Positions 1 through 6,826 of a DNA stretch of 8,200 nt are shown piece after piece. Every line of letters begins with the position of its first letter. Within the stretch, counting starts at the first letter, position 1. The position numbers and the translations under genes were made by a program. The notes under the pieces were generated by a model. That model did no database searches. It saw only the letters and a program-made list of their open reading frames with translations, and was not told the origin of the DNA. Origin of the DNA: Alphaproteobacteria bacterium UBA3439 (GTDB lineage: Bacteria; Pseudomonadota; Alphaproteobacteria; Puniceispirillales; Puniceispirillaceae); the NCBI GenBank assembly GCA_002378605.1, contig DFSK01000013.1, positions 6,447-14,646 on the forward strand, in the 5' to 3' direction.

Positions 1-24
1 CATCGGCTCTCGCAGGACAAAGGC

Positions 25-2181
25 TTAACTGATATTCCGTCGCCGCGCCAGCAGGTCAAGAAGTCGCATTGCCGCATCGGTTGATTTTGTGCCGGGAAGA
101 AATACCGCTGCGGCACCATCACGTTCAAGAATCGGAATATCACCTGGTGGAATAACCCCGCCAACGACAAGTTCGATATGACGGCCAGCACCAGCATCCA
201 GCTTTTTGCGAAGTTGCGGCACCTGACTTAAATGCGCCGCGGCAAGCGTTGAAATGCCAACCGCGTCAACATCATGGCTGATGGCAAGGTCATAAACCTC
301 GTCAGGCGTCTGAAACAACGGGCCGGTAACAACATCAAACCCCAGATCGGCAAAGGCCGAGGCAATGACCTTTTGTCCACGGTCGTGACCATCCTGGCCA
401 AGCTTGGCAACAAGAATACGCGGCGCACGGCCAAGCGCCTTGCCGAATTCATCAACACGATCTCTCAGCAAATCCATATCGGCGCTGGCTTGCATATGCT
501 GTTTCCAGACGCCCCGTACCCCTTGAATGGTGGCACGGTGACGGCCAAATTCACTTGCCATCGCATCTGACATTTCACCAACGGTGGCGCGCTGACGCGC
601 CGCTTCAATGGCAAAGGGCATCAGATTTTCAGTCCCAGAGGCCGCTTGCCGCAAAGCTTGCAACGCGGCATCAACCGCCGCTTGATTGCGGGTTTTGCGA
701 AGCGTTTTTAGCCGTGCAATTTGCTGGCTTCGCACTTCGGAATTATCAATTCGCCGGACTTCAACCTGCTCGGCATCACCGCAATCCTGCGGCTGATATT
801 TATTCACCCCAACAATTGTCTGGCTGCCGGAATCAATCCGCGCTTGTGTCGCGGTTGCCACCTCTTCAATCCGCAGCTTTGGCACGCCAGCCTCGATCGC
901 CGCTGCCATACCGCCAAGCGATTCCGCCTCGGCAATATGCTGGCGCGCTTTATCAACAAGCTGCTGGGTTAAATCTTCAACAAGATAGCTGCCGCCAAAA
1001 GGATCAATAACATGCGCCATATTCCCCTCATGCTGAAGGTGAAGCTGGGTATTGCGGGCAATGCGGGCAGCGTAATCGGTTGGCAGGCCCAAAGCCTCAT
1101 CGAGCGAATTTGTATGCAAAGACTGTGTATGGCCAGCAACCGCCGCGGCCGCCTCGATACAGGTTCGCGGCACATTATTGAACACATCTTGGGCCGCAAG
1201 CGACCAGCCAGATGTCTGGCAATGGGTTCGAAGCATCAGTGATTTTGGATTTTTCGGGGCAAAATGCTGCTGCATCAATTCGGACCATAACAGACGCGCC
1301 GCCCGTAATTTCGCCACCTCCATGAAAAAATTCATGCTTGCGCCAAAAAAGAAAGACAGGCGCGGCGCAAAATCATCAACATCAAGCCCCGCAGCAACGC
1401 CCGCCCGAATATAGGCAAGCCCGTCAGCAAGCGTATAAGCAAGCTCAAGATCAGCCGAGGCACCAGCTTCCTGCATGTGATAGCCCGAAACCGAAATGAA
1501 GTTGAATTTCGGCATTTTGGCAGCGCAATAGGCAAAAATATCCGACACAATGCGCATGGATGGCACCGGCGGATAAATATAGGTGTTTCGCACCATAAAT
1601 TCTTTTAACACATCATTCTGGATTGTACCGGCCAATTGATCAGGGCGAACGCCCTGTTCCTCAGCCGCAACAATAAACAAGGCCAGCACCGGAAGCACCG
1701 CCCCATTCATCGTCATTGACACGCTCATCCGGTCAAGCGGGATCTGGTCAAATAATTCGGCCATATCAATAATTGAATCAATCGCAACACCGGCAAGACC
1801 AACATCATCAGCCACAAGCGGATTATCCGAATCATAACCGCGATGCGTTGGCAGATCGAACGCCACCGACAGCCCCATTTGTCCGGCGGCCAAATTGCGG
1901 CGATAAAAACTATTGGATTCCTGCGCTGTCGAAAAACCGGCATATTGCCGGATCGTCCATGGGCGTGTGGCATACATGCTTGGATAGGGGCCGCGCAAAA
2001 ACGGCGCAAATCCGGGCTGGCTATTGGCGGCAAATGCCTGCCGGTCAGCATGCCCCATAGCAAGGGCAGGAATGGCAATCTGTTCGGCATTTTCCGGCGT
2101 TGCGGGCAAGGCACCCGACTGCACGCGCATCAATTCCGATGGCGGCAAATCAATCTTGGTAAAATCTGGAAAATGCGGCAT
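25..2181 (-). CDS. mutB: methylmalonyl-CoA mutase, large catalytic subunit (B12-dependent)
   Basis: Cytoplasmic adenosylcobalamin-dependent enzyme that interconverts (R)-methylmalonyl-CoA and succinyl-CoA, the last step of propionyl-CoA assimilation. At 718 aa it is full length for the family. The N-terminal TIM-barrel domain (about 40-540) has the substrate-site residues Tyr80, Arg198 (in VRNTYIYPP) and His235 (in GYHMQEAGA). These match Tyr89, Arg207 and His244 of the Propionibacterium enzyme and favour methylmalonyl-CoA over isobutyryl-CoA mutase. The C-terminal cobalamin-binding domain (about 585-715) has the DxHxxG motif at 597-602 with axial ligand His599, Ser644 and the Gly-Gly pair at 674-675. 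The ATG overlaps the mutA stop by one base and has an AAGGAG Shine-Dalgarno 7 nt upstream, so the start is secure. No frameshift or missing key residue is seen. Residue roles come from known family structures and were mapped here by eye. Confidence 0.97.
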   Translation of the reverse strand: MPHFPDFTKIDLPPSELMRVQSGALPATPENAEQIAIPALAMGHADRQAFAANSQPGFAPFLRGPYPSMYATRPWTIRQYAGFSTAQESNSFYRRNLAAGQMGLSVAFDLPTHRGYDSDNPLVADDVGLAGVAIDSIIDMAELFDQIPLDRMSVSMTMNGAVLPVLALFIVAAEEQGVRPDQLAGTIQNDVLKEFMVRNTYIYPPVPSMRIVSDIFAYCAAKMPKFNFISVSGYHMQEAGASADLELAYTLADGLAYIRAGVAAGLDVDDFAPRLSFFFGASMNFFMEVAKLRAARLLWSELMQQHFAPKNPKSLMLRTHCQTSGWSLAAQDVFNNVPRTCIEAAAAVAGHTQSLHTNSLDEALGLPTDYAARIARNTQLHLQHEGNMAHVIDPFGGSYLVEDLTQQLVDKARQHIAEAESLGGMAAAIEAGVPKLRIEEVATATQARIDSGSQTIVGVNKYQPQDCGDAEQVEVRRIDNSEVRSQQIARLKTLRKTRNQAAVDAALQALRQAASGTENLMPFAIEAARQRATVGEMSDAMASEFGRHRATIQGVRGVWKQHMQASADMDLLRDRVDEFGKALGRAPRILVAKLGQDGHDRGQKVIASAFADLGFDVVTGPLFQTPDEVYDLAISHDVDAVGISTLAAAHLSQVPQLRKKLDAGAGRHIELVVGGVIPPGDIPILERDGAAAVFLPGTKSTDAAMRLLDLLARRRNIS

Positions 2182-2194
2182 TACGCATCTCCTT
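2179..2194 (-). promoter_or_regulatory. mutB ribosome binding site and TAATG stop-start overlap
   Basis: On the minus strand AAGGAG (2194-2189) is followed by a 7-nt spacer and then TAATG, in which the mutA stop TAA and the mutB ATG share one A. The strong Shine-Dalgarno lies inside the mutA coding end. This fits translational coupling and matched synthesis of the two subunits, which is inferred from geometry. Confidence 0.8.
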
Positions 2195-3908
2195 TGCGAT
2201 AAGGTTCAAGCGACACCCCGACAAGGCTGGCGAGCGTTTCAAGCGGGGCCGCATCGCCAAGCAATGCGTTACTGGTCGTCGCCTTGCCAGCATCCAGCAG
2301 GCCCGAAAGCGCCCTTTGCATTGCCATATCAAGCGAGTCAAAATCGCCATCAAGCAAGATTACCAGATCAGGCCGCGCCAGATCAACAGCCTCGGCGCTT
2401 GCCCCATCAAGCCGCATATGAACCGGCTGCATGCCACCAATCGCAAAAAGCCCGCGCAATTTGGCAAGTTGCGGCACGGGATCAGCGTGATGCTGCAAAA
2501 TCAAAATACGCGGCGGATTTTGCGCCGCTGCCTGACGAACCATCTCAACCGCCGCTGCCGGACGCCGGATCATCTGCCAATAGGGCAGAACGGCGTCAAA
2601 AGCGCGGCCATCGGGCTGCAAAGTCACCCCGACAAGCGTTAGATCACCTGCGGCAAGCCTTGCATAACGCTGGCCTGCCGCGATGCGCGCCTTGGCGGCA
2701 AACCGGCCATCCTGATGCGCCGCCATTGCGCCACCATCTGCCTCAATTTGCTGAAAGGCCGACCATGCCGCCAGACCGAGCTGATCGGTGCGATCTTCAA
2801 TGAAACCTGCCCCGCCTGCCGGATCAAGACTGCGCGATAGCCCGCTTTCATCAATCAGAAGATGCTGTTGCATGCGGGCCAAACGGCGACCCAGAAGATC
2901 ACCACCGGTCAAACAATTATGCGCATGCGCTGATAATTGATCAGCCCCGCCAATCGCCCCGCCAAGAAGCGCCGTTGTCGTGCGAAGCATATTGACCTCG
3001 CTATCGACCGTTGAAAACATGCGAATTGATACTGCCCCATGAATGCATAAACGATGCGCGTCGGGATCAAGGCCAAGCGCGCTGACTATCCCGCCCCAGC
3101 CACGCCGCAAAGCACGACATTTGGCGATGCCCTCAAATAGATCAGCCGGCAGTGCAAGCGATGCCGACATATGCTTTGCCAGATGCGCCGGATCAATGTT
3201 TCGGGCCATCCCTTGACGCAAAATCTCGGTCAGCGACGCCAGAATATAAGCAAGTTCCTGAACCGCGGTCATACCCCGATTATGCCAATGCCACCCCTGC
3301 GCCCGAAACATATCTGGCGGTACATCATCAGCATCTGCCGAAGCAAAATAATCAAGCCCACTCGCAAGCAAATCAGCATCAACTGCTGGTGCAAAGGGAT
3401 CGATATTGGCATGAAAGCGCAGAGCCGCCAGATTGGTATCAGCCTTTTTGGCAAAGGCGGCAAAGGCCACGATTTGCGCCATGACATCATTTCCAGCGTC
3501 AAGATGAATGCCCGCCGCCGCTAAAATGACATCTTGCATCATCGCTGGTAAATTACCCTCTAAATCGGGCGTTTGCAGGCCGTGAAGCCAGATCGTGCCA
3601 ACCCCATCTTGCAATTCGTCAAGAATCAGCCGGTTAATAGTCTTTGCTGACCCATCGGCCATGACCGGCTGGCAAATATCCCATCCATGCGCGATATGGC
3701 TTGCCGGATTGACCGGCAGGCGGGTGATGGCACAAGCATCTGGTAAAGCCGCCGCATAAGACGCAATGTCATATAGAGCCTTGATCGCAAGCCCGTCCTC
3801 ATCCAGCCGATCAAGGCTTTGCGGGTCGCCACCTTTCAAGGCAGCGCTGACTAGCGCATGCCAATCTTCACGGCTTGCAGACGGAAACTTACTTTGGGTA
3901 GATGACAT
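2181..3908 (-). CDS. mutA: methylmalonyl-CoA mutase, small non-catalytic subunit
   Basis: Partner subunit of the heterodimeric methylmalonyl-CoA mutase; structural rather than catalytic in characterised systems. The 575-aa protein is somewhat shorter than the roughly 610-640 aa usual for MutA. Family landmarks include WDICQ at 76-80, a conserved barrel segment [17 protein letters not shown] at 307-323, [14 protein letters not shown] at 353-366 and [13 protein letters not shown] at 381-393. The C-terminal part (about 465-575) keeps a flavodoxin-like outline (PRILILQ, DLVILLD) but has no DxHxxG motif, so it should not bind cobalamin through a histidine. This is the expected state of the small subunit. 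The ATG has AAGG 6 nt upstream. It is first in a two-gene operon and translationally coupled to mutB through TAATG. Heterodimeric mutase is less usual in Alphaproteobacteria than the single-subunit form, but it is known. Confidence 0.93.
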   Translation of the reverse strand: MSSTQSKFPSASREDWHALVSAALKGGDPQSLDRLDEDGLAIKALYDIASYAAALPDACAITRLPVNPASHIAHGWDICQPVMADGSAKTINRLILDELQDGVGTIWLHGLQTPDLEGNLPAMMQDVILAAAGIHLDAGNDVMAQIVAFAAFAKKADTNLAALRFHANIDPFAPAVDADLLASGLDYFASADADDVPPDMFRAQGWHWHNRGMTAVQELAYILASLTEILRQGMARNIDPAHLAKHMSASLALPADLFEGIAKCRALRRGWGGIVSALGLDPDAHRLCIHGAVSIRMFSTVDSEVNMLRTTTALLGGAIGGADQLSAHAHNCLTGGDLLGRRLARMQQHLLIDESGLSRSLDPAGGAGFIEDRTDQLGLAAWSAFQQIEADGGAMAAHQDGRFAAKARIAAGQRYARLAAGDLTLVGVTLQPDGRAFDAVLPYWQMIRRPAAAVEMVRQAAAQNPPRILILQHHADPVPQLAKLRGLFAIGGMQPVHMRLDGASAEAVDLARPDLVILLDGDFDSLDMAMQRALSGLLDAGKATTSNALLGDAAPLETLASLVGVSLEPYRKGDA

Positions 3909-3976
3909 GATAGACCTTTTTTCTCTATAGTCGCGCTGAAATTAGCAGCGCCGCCACCGCAAATCAAGGAAACTGC
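3909..3976. promoter_or_regulatory. divergent control region between mutA and GT39 gene, with inverted repeat
   Basis: This 68-bp gap must hold the start signals for both mutA (minus) and the glycosyltransferase (plus). It contains a perfect inverted repeat, GCGCTG at 3933-3938 and CAGCGC at 3946-3951, separated by 7 nt. A TATAGA reading on the minus strand at 3929-3924 is a possible mutA -10 box, but no good -35 box sits at standard spacing. The repeat would fall in the -35/spacer zone of that promoter, a plausible operator position. Shine-Dalgarno sites are visible for both genes: AAGG (3918-3915) for mutA and AAGGA (3966-3970) for the plus-strand gene. The operator role is inference. Confidence 0.4.
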
Positions 3977-5473
3977 ATGAAGGCCGATCGCCAACAGACC
4001 AAGATAGCGCCCCCTATCGCATTTGATTCGAACCGCTTTGTTCTGCTGGTTCTCCTCGGGCTGACTGTGCTTCGAACCGCGGCATTGGCGATCAGCCCGC
4101 TTGAGCTGGGGGTCGATGAAGCTCAATATTGGCTATGGAGCCAAAACCCCGATTTTGGCTATTTCACCAAACCGCCTCTCATTGCTTGGGTCATTGGCAC
4201 GGCGCATTGGCTTTTTGGTCATAGCGCCATGGCGGTGCGGCTGCCGGCCTGTTGGTTGCAACTCGCAACCGCATTGGTGCTTTGGCAAACCGCATCATGG
4301 CTCTATGGGCCACGCGCTGGCCGCCTGACTGCGCTGATCTGGATCAGCCTTCCCGCTGTTGGGCTTGGCAGTTTTCTGATTTCAACCGATACGCCGCTTT
4401 TGCTGGCGATGGCCTTGGCCTTGCTTGCCGTTGCTGGATCGGTTTGTGGAAAAATACCGCCAGCGCGCGCAATGATTTATGCCGGAATCGCGCTTGGGGT
4501 TGGCATGCTTGCCAAATATGCTGCCATTTATGGCCTTTTCGGTTTCATGCTGATCTGGGCTTCGGGGCGTCATCATCCAAATCCAATCATTCAGGGGCGG
4601 CATCTTCTATTGGCCATTGCCGCCTGTCTGATAACGGTAAGTCCAAACCTCATCTGGAATTTGATGCATGATTTTTCAACCATGCGGCACCTTGGCGATA
4701 ATGCCAACCTTGCCAAGCAAACGCATGATCTCGGGCAAAGCCTGATCTTTTTGATTGGTCAGGCGGGCGTCGCTGGCCCATTGGTGTTTTTCCTGATGCT
4801 TGGCATTATTTTCGCCTCACGTCATGAAAAACATGCTGGTTGGCTGATCTGGATGGCCCTGCCAGTCATTGGCCTGATAAGCCTGCAAGCCTATCTAAGT
4901 GAGGCCAATGCCAATTGGGCGATGGCCGCCTATCCGGCCTTGTCAATTTGGCTTGGTGGCTGGCTTGGCAGTGATGATAACCAGAAAACGCTTTTGCTTT
5001 TGCCGCGTAGATGGCTTGGGCTTGGCGCGATCGGTCTAAATTTCACCCTGACAATCGGCCTGTTGCTGGCCACAATGGCAGGCAGTCTTGGCCCCTTAAC
5101 ACCAGCATCTGATCCGCTTCGTCGGTTGCGTGGCTGGCAGGCATTGGCACAGGATATAAAGCCACATCTTGCGGCGCATCAGACAAGCCGCATCATTGCT
5201 GACCGCCGCGCCACCGCCGCGCTTTTAAGCTGGCATTTCTATGGTCACGACGTGACCATCATGATTCATGATCGTGATGGCGTGCCAAGCAATCATTTCG
5301 AAGCCAATCACAGCTGGCAGCATCGTGCCGGATTGCCATTATTGGTTTTATCCGGATCATCAACGCCGCCAATCATGCCGCCAATCAAATGGCAAGACAA
5401 TCCAAGCCAAAGCAAGATTATGATCAGCCGCAATAAAAGCCGCGATCTTTATATCCATAAAGGCATTGAATAG
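3977..5473 (+). CDS. glycosyltransferase family 39 (ArnT/PMT-like) membrane protein
   Basis: Predicted polytopic inner-membrane glycosyltransferase that would move a sugar from a polyprenyl-phosphate donor to an envelope acceptor on the periplasmic side. Donor and acceptor cannot be told from sequence. The 498-aa protein has a first membrane helix at about 21-40, followed by the first periplasmic loop with the hallmark acidic motif GVDEAQYW (Asp47-Glu48) and GYFTKPPL at 61-68. A second conserved acidic residue, Asp138, lies in ISTDTPLL. About ten hydrophobic helices follow to about residue 370. SPNLIWNLMHDF is another typical signature of this subfamily. The last 125 residues are hydrophilic, beginning with a DPLRRLRGW segment also seen in relatives, and are probably periplasmic. 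The start has AAGGA 6 nt upstream. It stands alone, divergent from mutA and convergent with mntR over a 59-bp gap without a clear terminator. ArnT proper is not claimed. Confidence 0.88.
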   Translation: MKADRQQTKIAPPIAFDSNRFVLLVLLGLTVLRTAALAISPLELGVDEAQYWLWSQNPDFGYFTKPPLIAWVIGTAHWLFGHSAMAVRLPACWLQLATALVLWQTASWLYGPRAGRLTALIWISLPAVGLGSFLISTDTPLLLAMALALLAVAGSVCGKIPPARAMIYAGIALGVGMLAKYAAIYGLFGFMLIWASGRHHPNPIIQGRHLLLAIAACLITVSPNLIWNLMHDFSTMRHLGDNANLAKQTHDLGQSLIFLIGQAGVAGPLVFFLMLGIIFASRHEKHAGWLIWMALPVIGLISLQAYLSEANANWAMAAYPALSIWLGGWLGSDDNQKTLLLLPRRWLGLGAIGLNFTLTIGLLLATMAGSLGPLTPASDPLRRLRGWQALAQDIKPHLAAHQTSRIIADRRATAALLSWHFYGHDVTIMIHDRDGVPSNHFEANHSWQHRAGLPLLVLSGSSTPPIMPPIKWQDNPSQSKIMISRNKSRDLYIHKGIE

Positions 5474-5532
5474 CGGTCACAAAAATCTTGGCCACCACTT
5501 CTCAGGGCGATTTTGCAGCTTGTCTTATTGTG

Positions 5533-5952
5533 CTAATCTTGGTTGGTAATTTTGGCAAAAACCGCCAAGGTTTCGGCGCTGACATGATGTTCGATACCTT
5601 CGGCATCTTCTTCGGCAATCGTTTCAGGAACACCAATCGCCACCAGAAAATCGCGAACAATGCGATGCCGGTCACGCGCTTTTTCGGCGAGCGCCTGCCC
5701 TGCTTCGGTTAAAAAGATTGACCGGTAAGGGCGCGTTTCTACAAGATCTTCACGCTGTAAACGTTGGATGATGGCATTGACCGTCGGGCTGGTCACGCCA
5801 AAGCGCGCCGCAAGATCAACCGTTCTGGCCTCGCCAGTTTCGGCAATCAGATCGGCAATCATTTCGACATAATCTTCGGCGACCTCGGATTGATGCGCCC
5901 GCCTGATTCGGTCAAATTTTGCTGCGCTTTCGGCAATGGCCTCGCGGGGCAT
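5533..5952 (-). CDS. mntR: manganese-responsive transcriptional regulator MntR (DtxR/MntR family)
   Basis: Cytoplasmic metal-sensing repressor of the DtxR/MntR family, which typically represses Mn(II) uptake genes such as mntH when manganese is sufficient. With the start chosen here it has 139 aa, close to Bacillus MntR (142). The winged helix-turn-helix covers about 24-85, with the recognition helix around TSPTVNAIIQRLQRE (54-68) and the wing at YRSIFLTEAG. The six metal ligands known from Bacillus MntR all appear conserved by eye: Asp27, Glu30, His96, Glu118, Glu121 and His122 (the last three in EGIEHH). An in-frame ATG at 6054 would add 34 hydrophobic residues and swallow the promoter. The ATG at 5952 has AGGA 7 nt upstream and begins with the typical MPREA-like start, so it is preferred. 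No mntH is in the window, so its targets lie elsewhere. Confidence 0.9.
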   Translation of the reverse strand: MPREAIAESAAKFDRIRRAHQSEVAEDYVEMIADLIAETGEARTVDLAARFGVTSPTVNAIIQRLQREDLVETRPYRSIFLTEAGQALAEKARDRHRIVRDFLVAIGVPETIAEEDAEGIEHHVSAETLAVFAKITNQD

Positions 5953-5987
5953 GTTACGATCCTGTCTCAGCTTTGGCCATATTCTGG

Positions 5988-6010
5988 CTTTGTTATGGTA
6001 AATTATAAAG
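5988..6010 (-). promoter_or_regulatory. mntR promoter -10 with overlapping imperfect palindrome (candidate operator)
   Basis: On the minus strand a perfect TATAAT lies at 6007-6002, about 50 nt upstream of the mntR ATG. A weak -35 (TGGCTA, 6030-6025) sits at 17-nt spacing. The -10 is embedded in a 23-bp imperfect palindrome: CTTTGTTAT at 5988-5996 and ATTATAAAG at 6002-6010, 7 of 9 positions complementary, with a 5-nt centre. Size and A+T-rich symmetry resemble DtxR/MntR-type operators, so autoregulation by MntR is a reasonable inference. The sequence is not a clear match to the E. coli MntR box. Confidence 0.45.
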
Positions 6011-6096
6011 AAAACCAAACATTTTAGCCATACCAAAATTTTTAACGGATTCATTGATTGCCCGATTTACGACGCGATCGGCGCATCAGGCGGCTA

Positions 6097-6162
6097 TTGC
6101 CAATCACTGGCAGAAATTGCGCCGCCTTTAGTGGCAATTAGGTTGCGCCAGCTAGTGGCAAT
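6097..6162. repeat. three degenerate TTGC...GCA(A) dyads, partly tandem
   Basis: Two near-tandem units share TTGCGCC then TAGTGGCAAT: TTGCGCC at 6117-6123 with TAGTGGCAAT at 6129-6138, and TTGCGCC at 6143-6149 with TAGTGGCAAT at 6153-6162. The gap between the shared parts is 5 nt in the first and 3 nt in the second. A third related dyad, TTGCCA-N5-TGGCAG, lies at 6097-6113. Each unit has TTGC facing GCA(A), so each is a weak dyad as well as a direct repeat. The cluster ends 8 bp upstream of the candidate -35 of the DUF1244 gene, which suggests an array of binding sites. The regulator is not known. Confidence 0.5.
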
Positions 6163-6170
6163 GGGCTAGA

Positions 6171-6198
6171 GTGACAGCCGGTTTGATATCTATTTAAC
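6171..6198 (+). promoter_or_regulatory. candidate sigma70-type promoter for DUF1244-gapR
   Basis: GTGACA at 6171-6176 (5 of 6 to the -35 consensus) is followed after 16 nt by TTTAAC at 6193-6198 (4 of 6 to the -10 consensus). This would start transcription near 6205, giving a leader of about 20 nt before the DUF1244 ATG. It is a consensus match by eye only. Confidence 0.35.
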
Positions 6199-6223
6199 GC
6201 CACAGCAAACAAGCGGAAACATT

Positions 6224-6523
6224 ATGGACAAAGCCACCACAACCGAGCTTGAAGCCGCCGCATTCAGGCGCCTTGTTGCCCATTTACAAGAACGTACTGA
6301 TGTTCAAAATATTGATATGATGAATCTTTCCGGATTTTGCCGGAACTGCATGTCGCGCTGGTATCGCCAAGCTGCGGAAACATCGGGCATTGAAATGACC
6401 GACAACGAAGCCCGCAAGCTTGTCTATGGTATGGAATATGCCGATTGGAAAGCGCAATACCAAACCGAGGCGACGCCTGAGCAAAAGGCGCAATATCTAA
6501 AAACCCATAACCACGACGATTAG
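6224..6523 (+). CDS. DUF1244 family protein of unknown function
   Basis: A 99-aa soluble protein recognised as DUF1244, a small family widespread in Alphaproteobacteria with no settled function. The characteristic core is visible: the stretch VQNIDMMNLSGFCRNC at 27-42, with a CxxC pair at Cys39 and Cys42, then SRWYRQAAE, and the signature YGMEYADWKAQYQ at 68-80. The CxxC could bind a metal or be redox-active, but two cysteines alone do not make a complete zinc site. No signal peptide or membrane segment is seen. The ATG has only a weak GGA-containing Shine-Dalgarno. The stop codon overlaps the Shine-Dalgarno of gapR and the gap is 9 nt, so the two genes are very likely co-transcribed and coupled. 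The neighbourhood hints at a chromosome- or growth-linked role, without proof. Confidence 0.9.
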   Translation: MDKATTTELEAAAFRRLVAHLQERTDVQNIDMMNLSGFCRNCMSRWYRQAAETSGIEMTDNEARKLVYGMEYADWKAQYQTEATPEQKAQYLKTHNHDD

Positions 6524-6532
6524 GATAATCGC

Positions 6533-6784
6533 ATGACCGTCATTCCCGGAGCTGGCGCAGGCGCCGAACAGCTAAGCCAATATATCGAGCGTATCGAACG
6601 TCTCGAAGAAGAAAAACGCGCCTTGATGGCTGATATCAAGGATGTCTATGCCGAAGCCAAAGCCACCGGGTTTGAGCCAAAAATCATGCGCCAAGTTGTG
6701 CGATTGCGGGCCATGGATCGCGACCTTCTAAGCGAACAGGATGCGCTTTTGGACACATATCGTGATGCGCTTGGCCTTCGCTAG
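6533..6784 (+). CDS. gapR: GapR family DNA-binding protein (DUF2312/UPF0335)
   Basis: Small nucleoid-associated protein. Caulobacter GapR encircles overtwisted A+T-rich DNA ahead of replication and transcription and helps gyrase and topoisomerase IV. At 83 aa it is full length for the family (about 80-90 aa). After a flexible N-terminus (1-11) comes a long charged helix suited to coiled-coil oligomerisation (about 12-45, QLSQYIERIERLEEEKRALM). The family core AKATGFEPKIMRQVVRLR follows at 42-59, with basic residues Lys50, Arg53, Arg57 and Arg59 that could line the DNA channel. The last helix is LLSEQDALLDTYRDALG. AGGA at 6522-6525, inside the end of the DUF1244 stop codon region, lies 7 nt before the ATG. 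Function is transferred from the Caulobacter homologue. Confidence 0.93.
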   Translation: MTVIPGAGAGAEQLSQYIERIERLEEEKRALMADIKDVYAEAKATGFEPKIMRQVVRLRAMDRDLLSEQDALLDTYRDALGLR

Positions 6785-6826
6785 ACACGGCATCATACAG
6801 CCCTAACCGAACCGGAGCGCGATCTG

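Noticed and set aside
1..24. A minus-strand ATG at positions 3-1 that could begin the next gene of the mut operon (for example meaB)
   Set aside because: Only the start codon would be inside the window, with a poor GAGAG-like site close to it, so no gene can be supported.
2024..2803. A long plus-strand open frame (259 codons) antisense to the mutB start and mutA end
   Set aside because: It has low-complexity Gln/Pro/Arg-rich translation, no family resemblance, and lies wholly opposite two well-supported genes. It is the mirror of their codon bias.
4382..4603. Minus-strand open frame inside the GT39 gene
   Set aside because: It lies opposite conserved membrane-helix coding sequence, with no start signal or recognisable product.
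5482..5514. AAAATC...GATTTT inverted repeat between the convergent GT39 and mntR genes, as a two-way terminator
   Set aside because: The stem is only 6 A+T-rich pairs with a 21-nt loop, too weak for an intrinsic terminator.
5953..6054. N-terminal extension of mntR to an ATG at 6054
   Set aside because: The extra 34 residues are hydrophobic and unlike MntR, no good Shine-Dalgarno precedes that ATG, and the segment contains the TATAAT promoter. The ATG at 5952 has AGGA at proper spacing.
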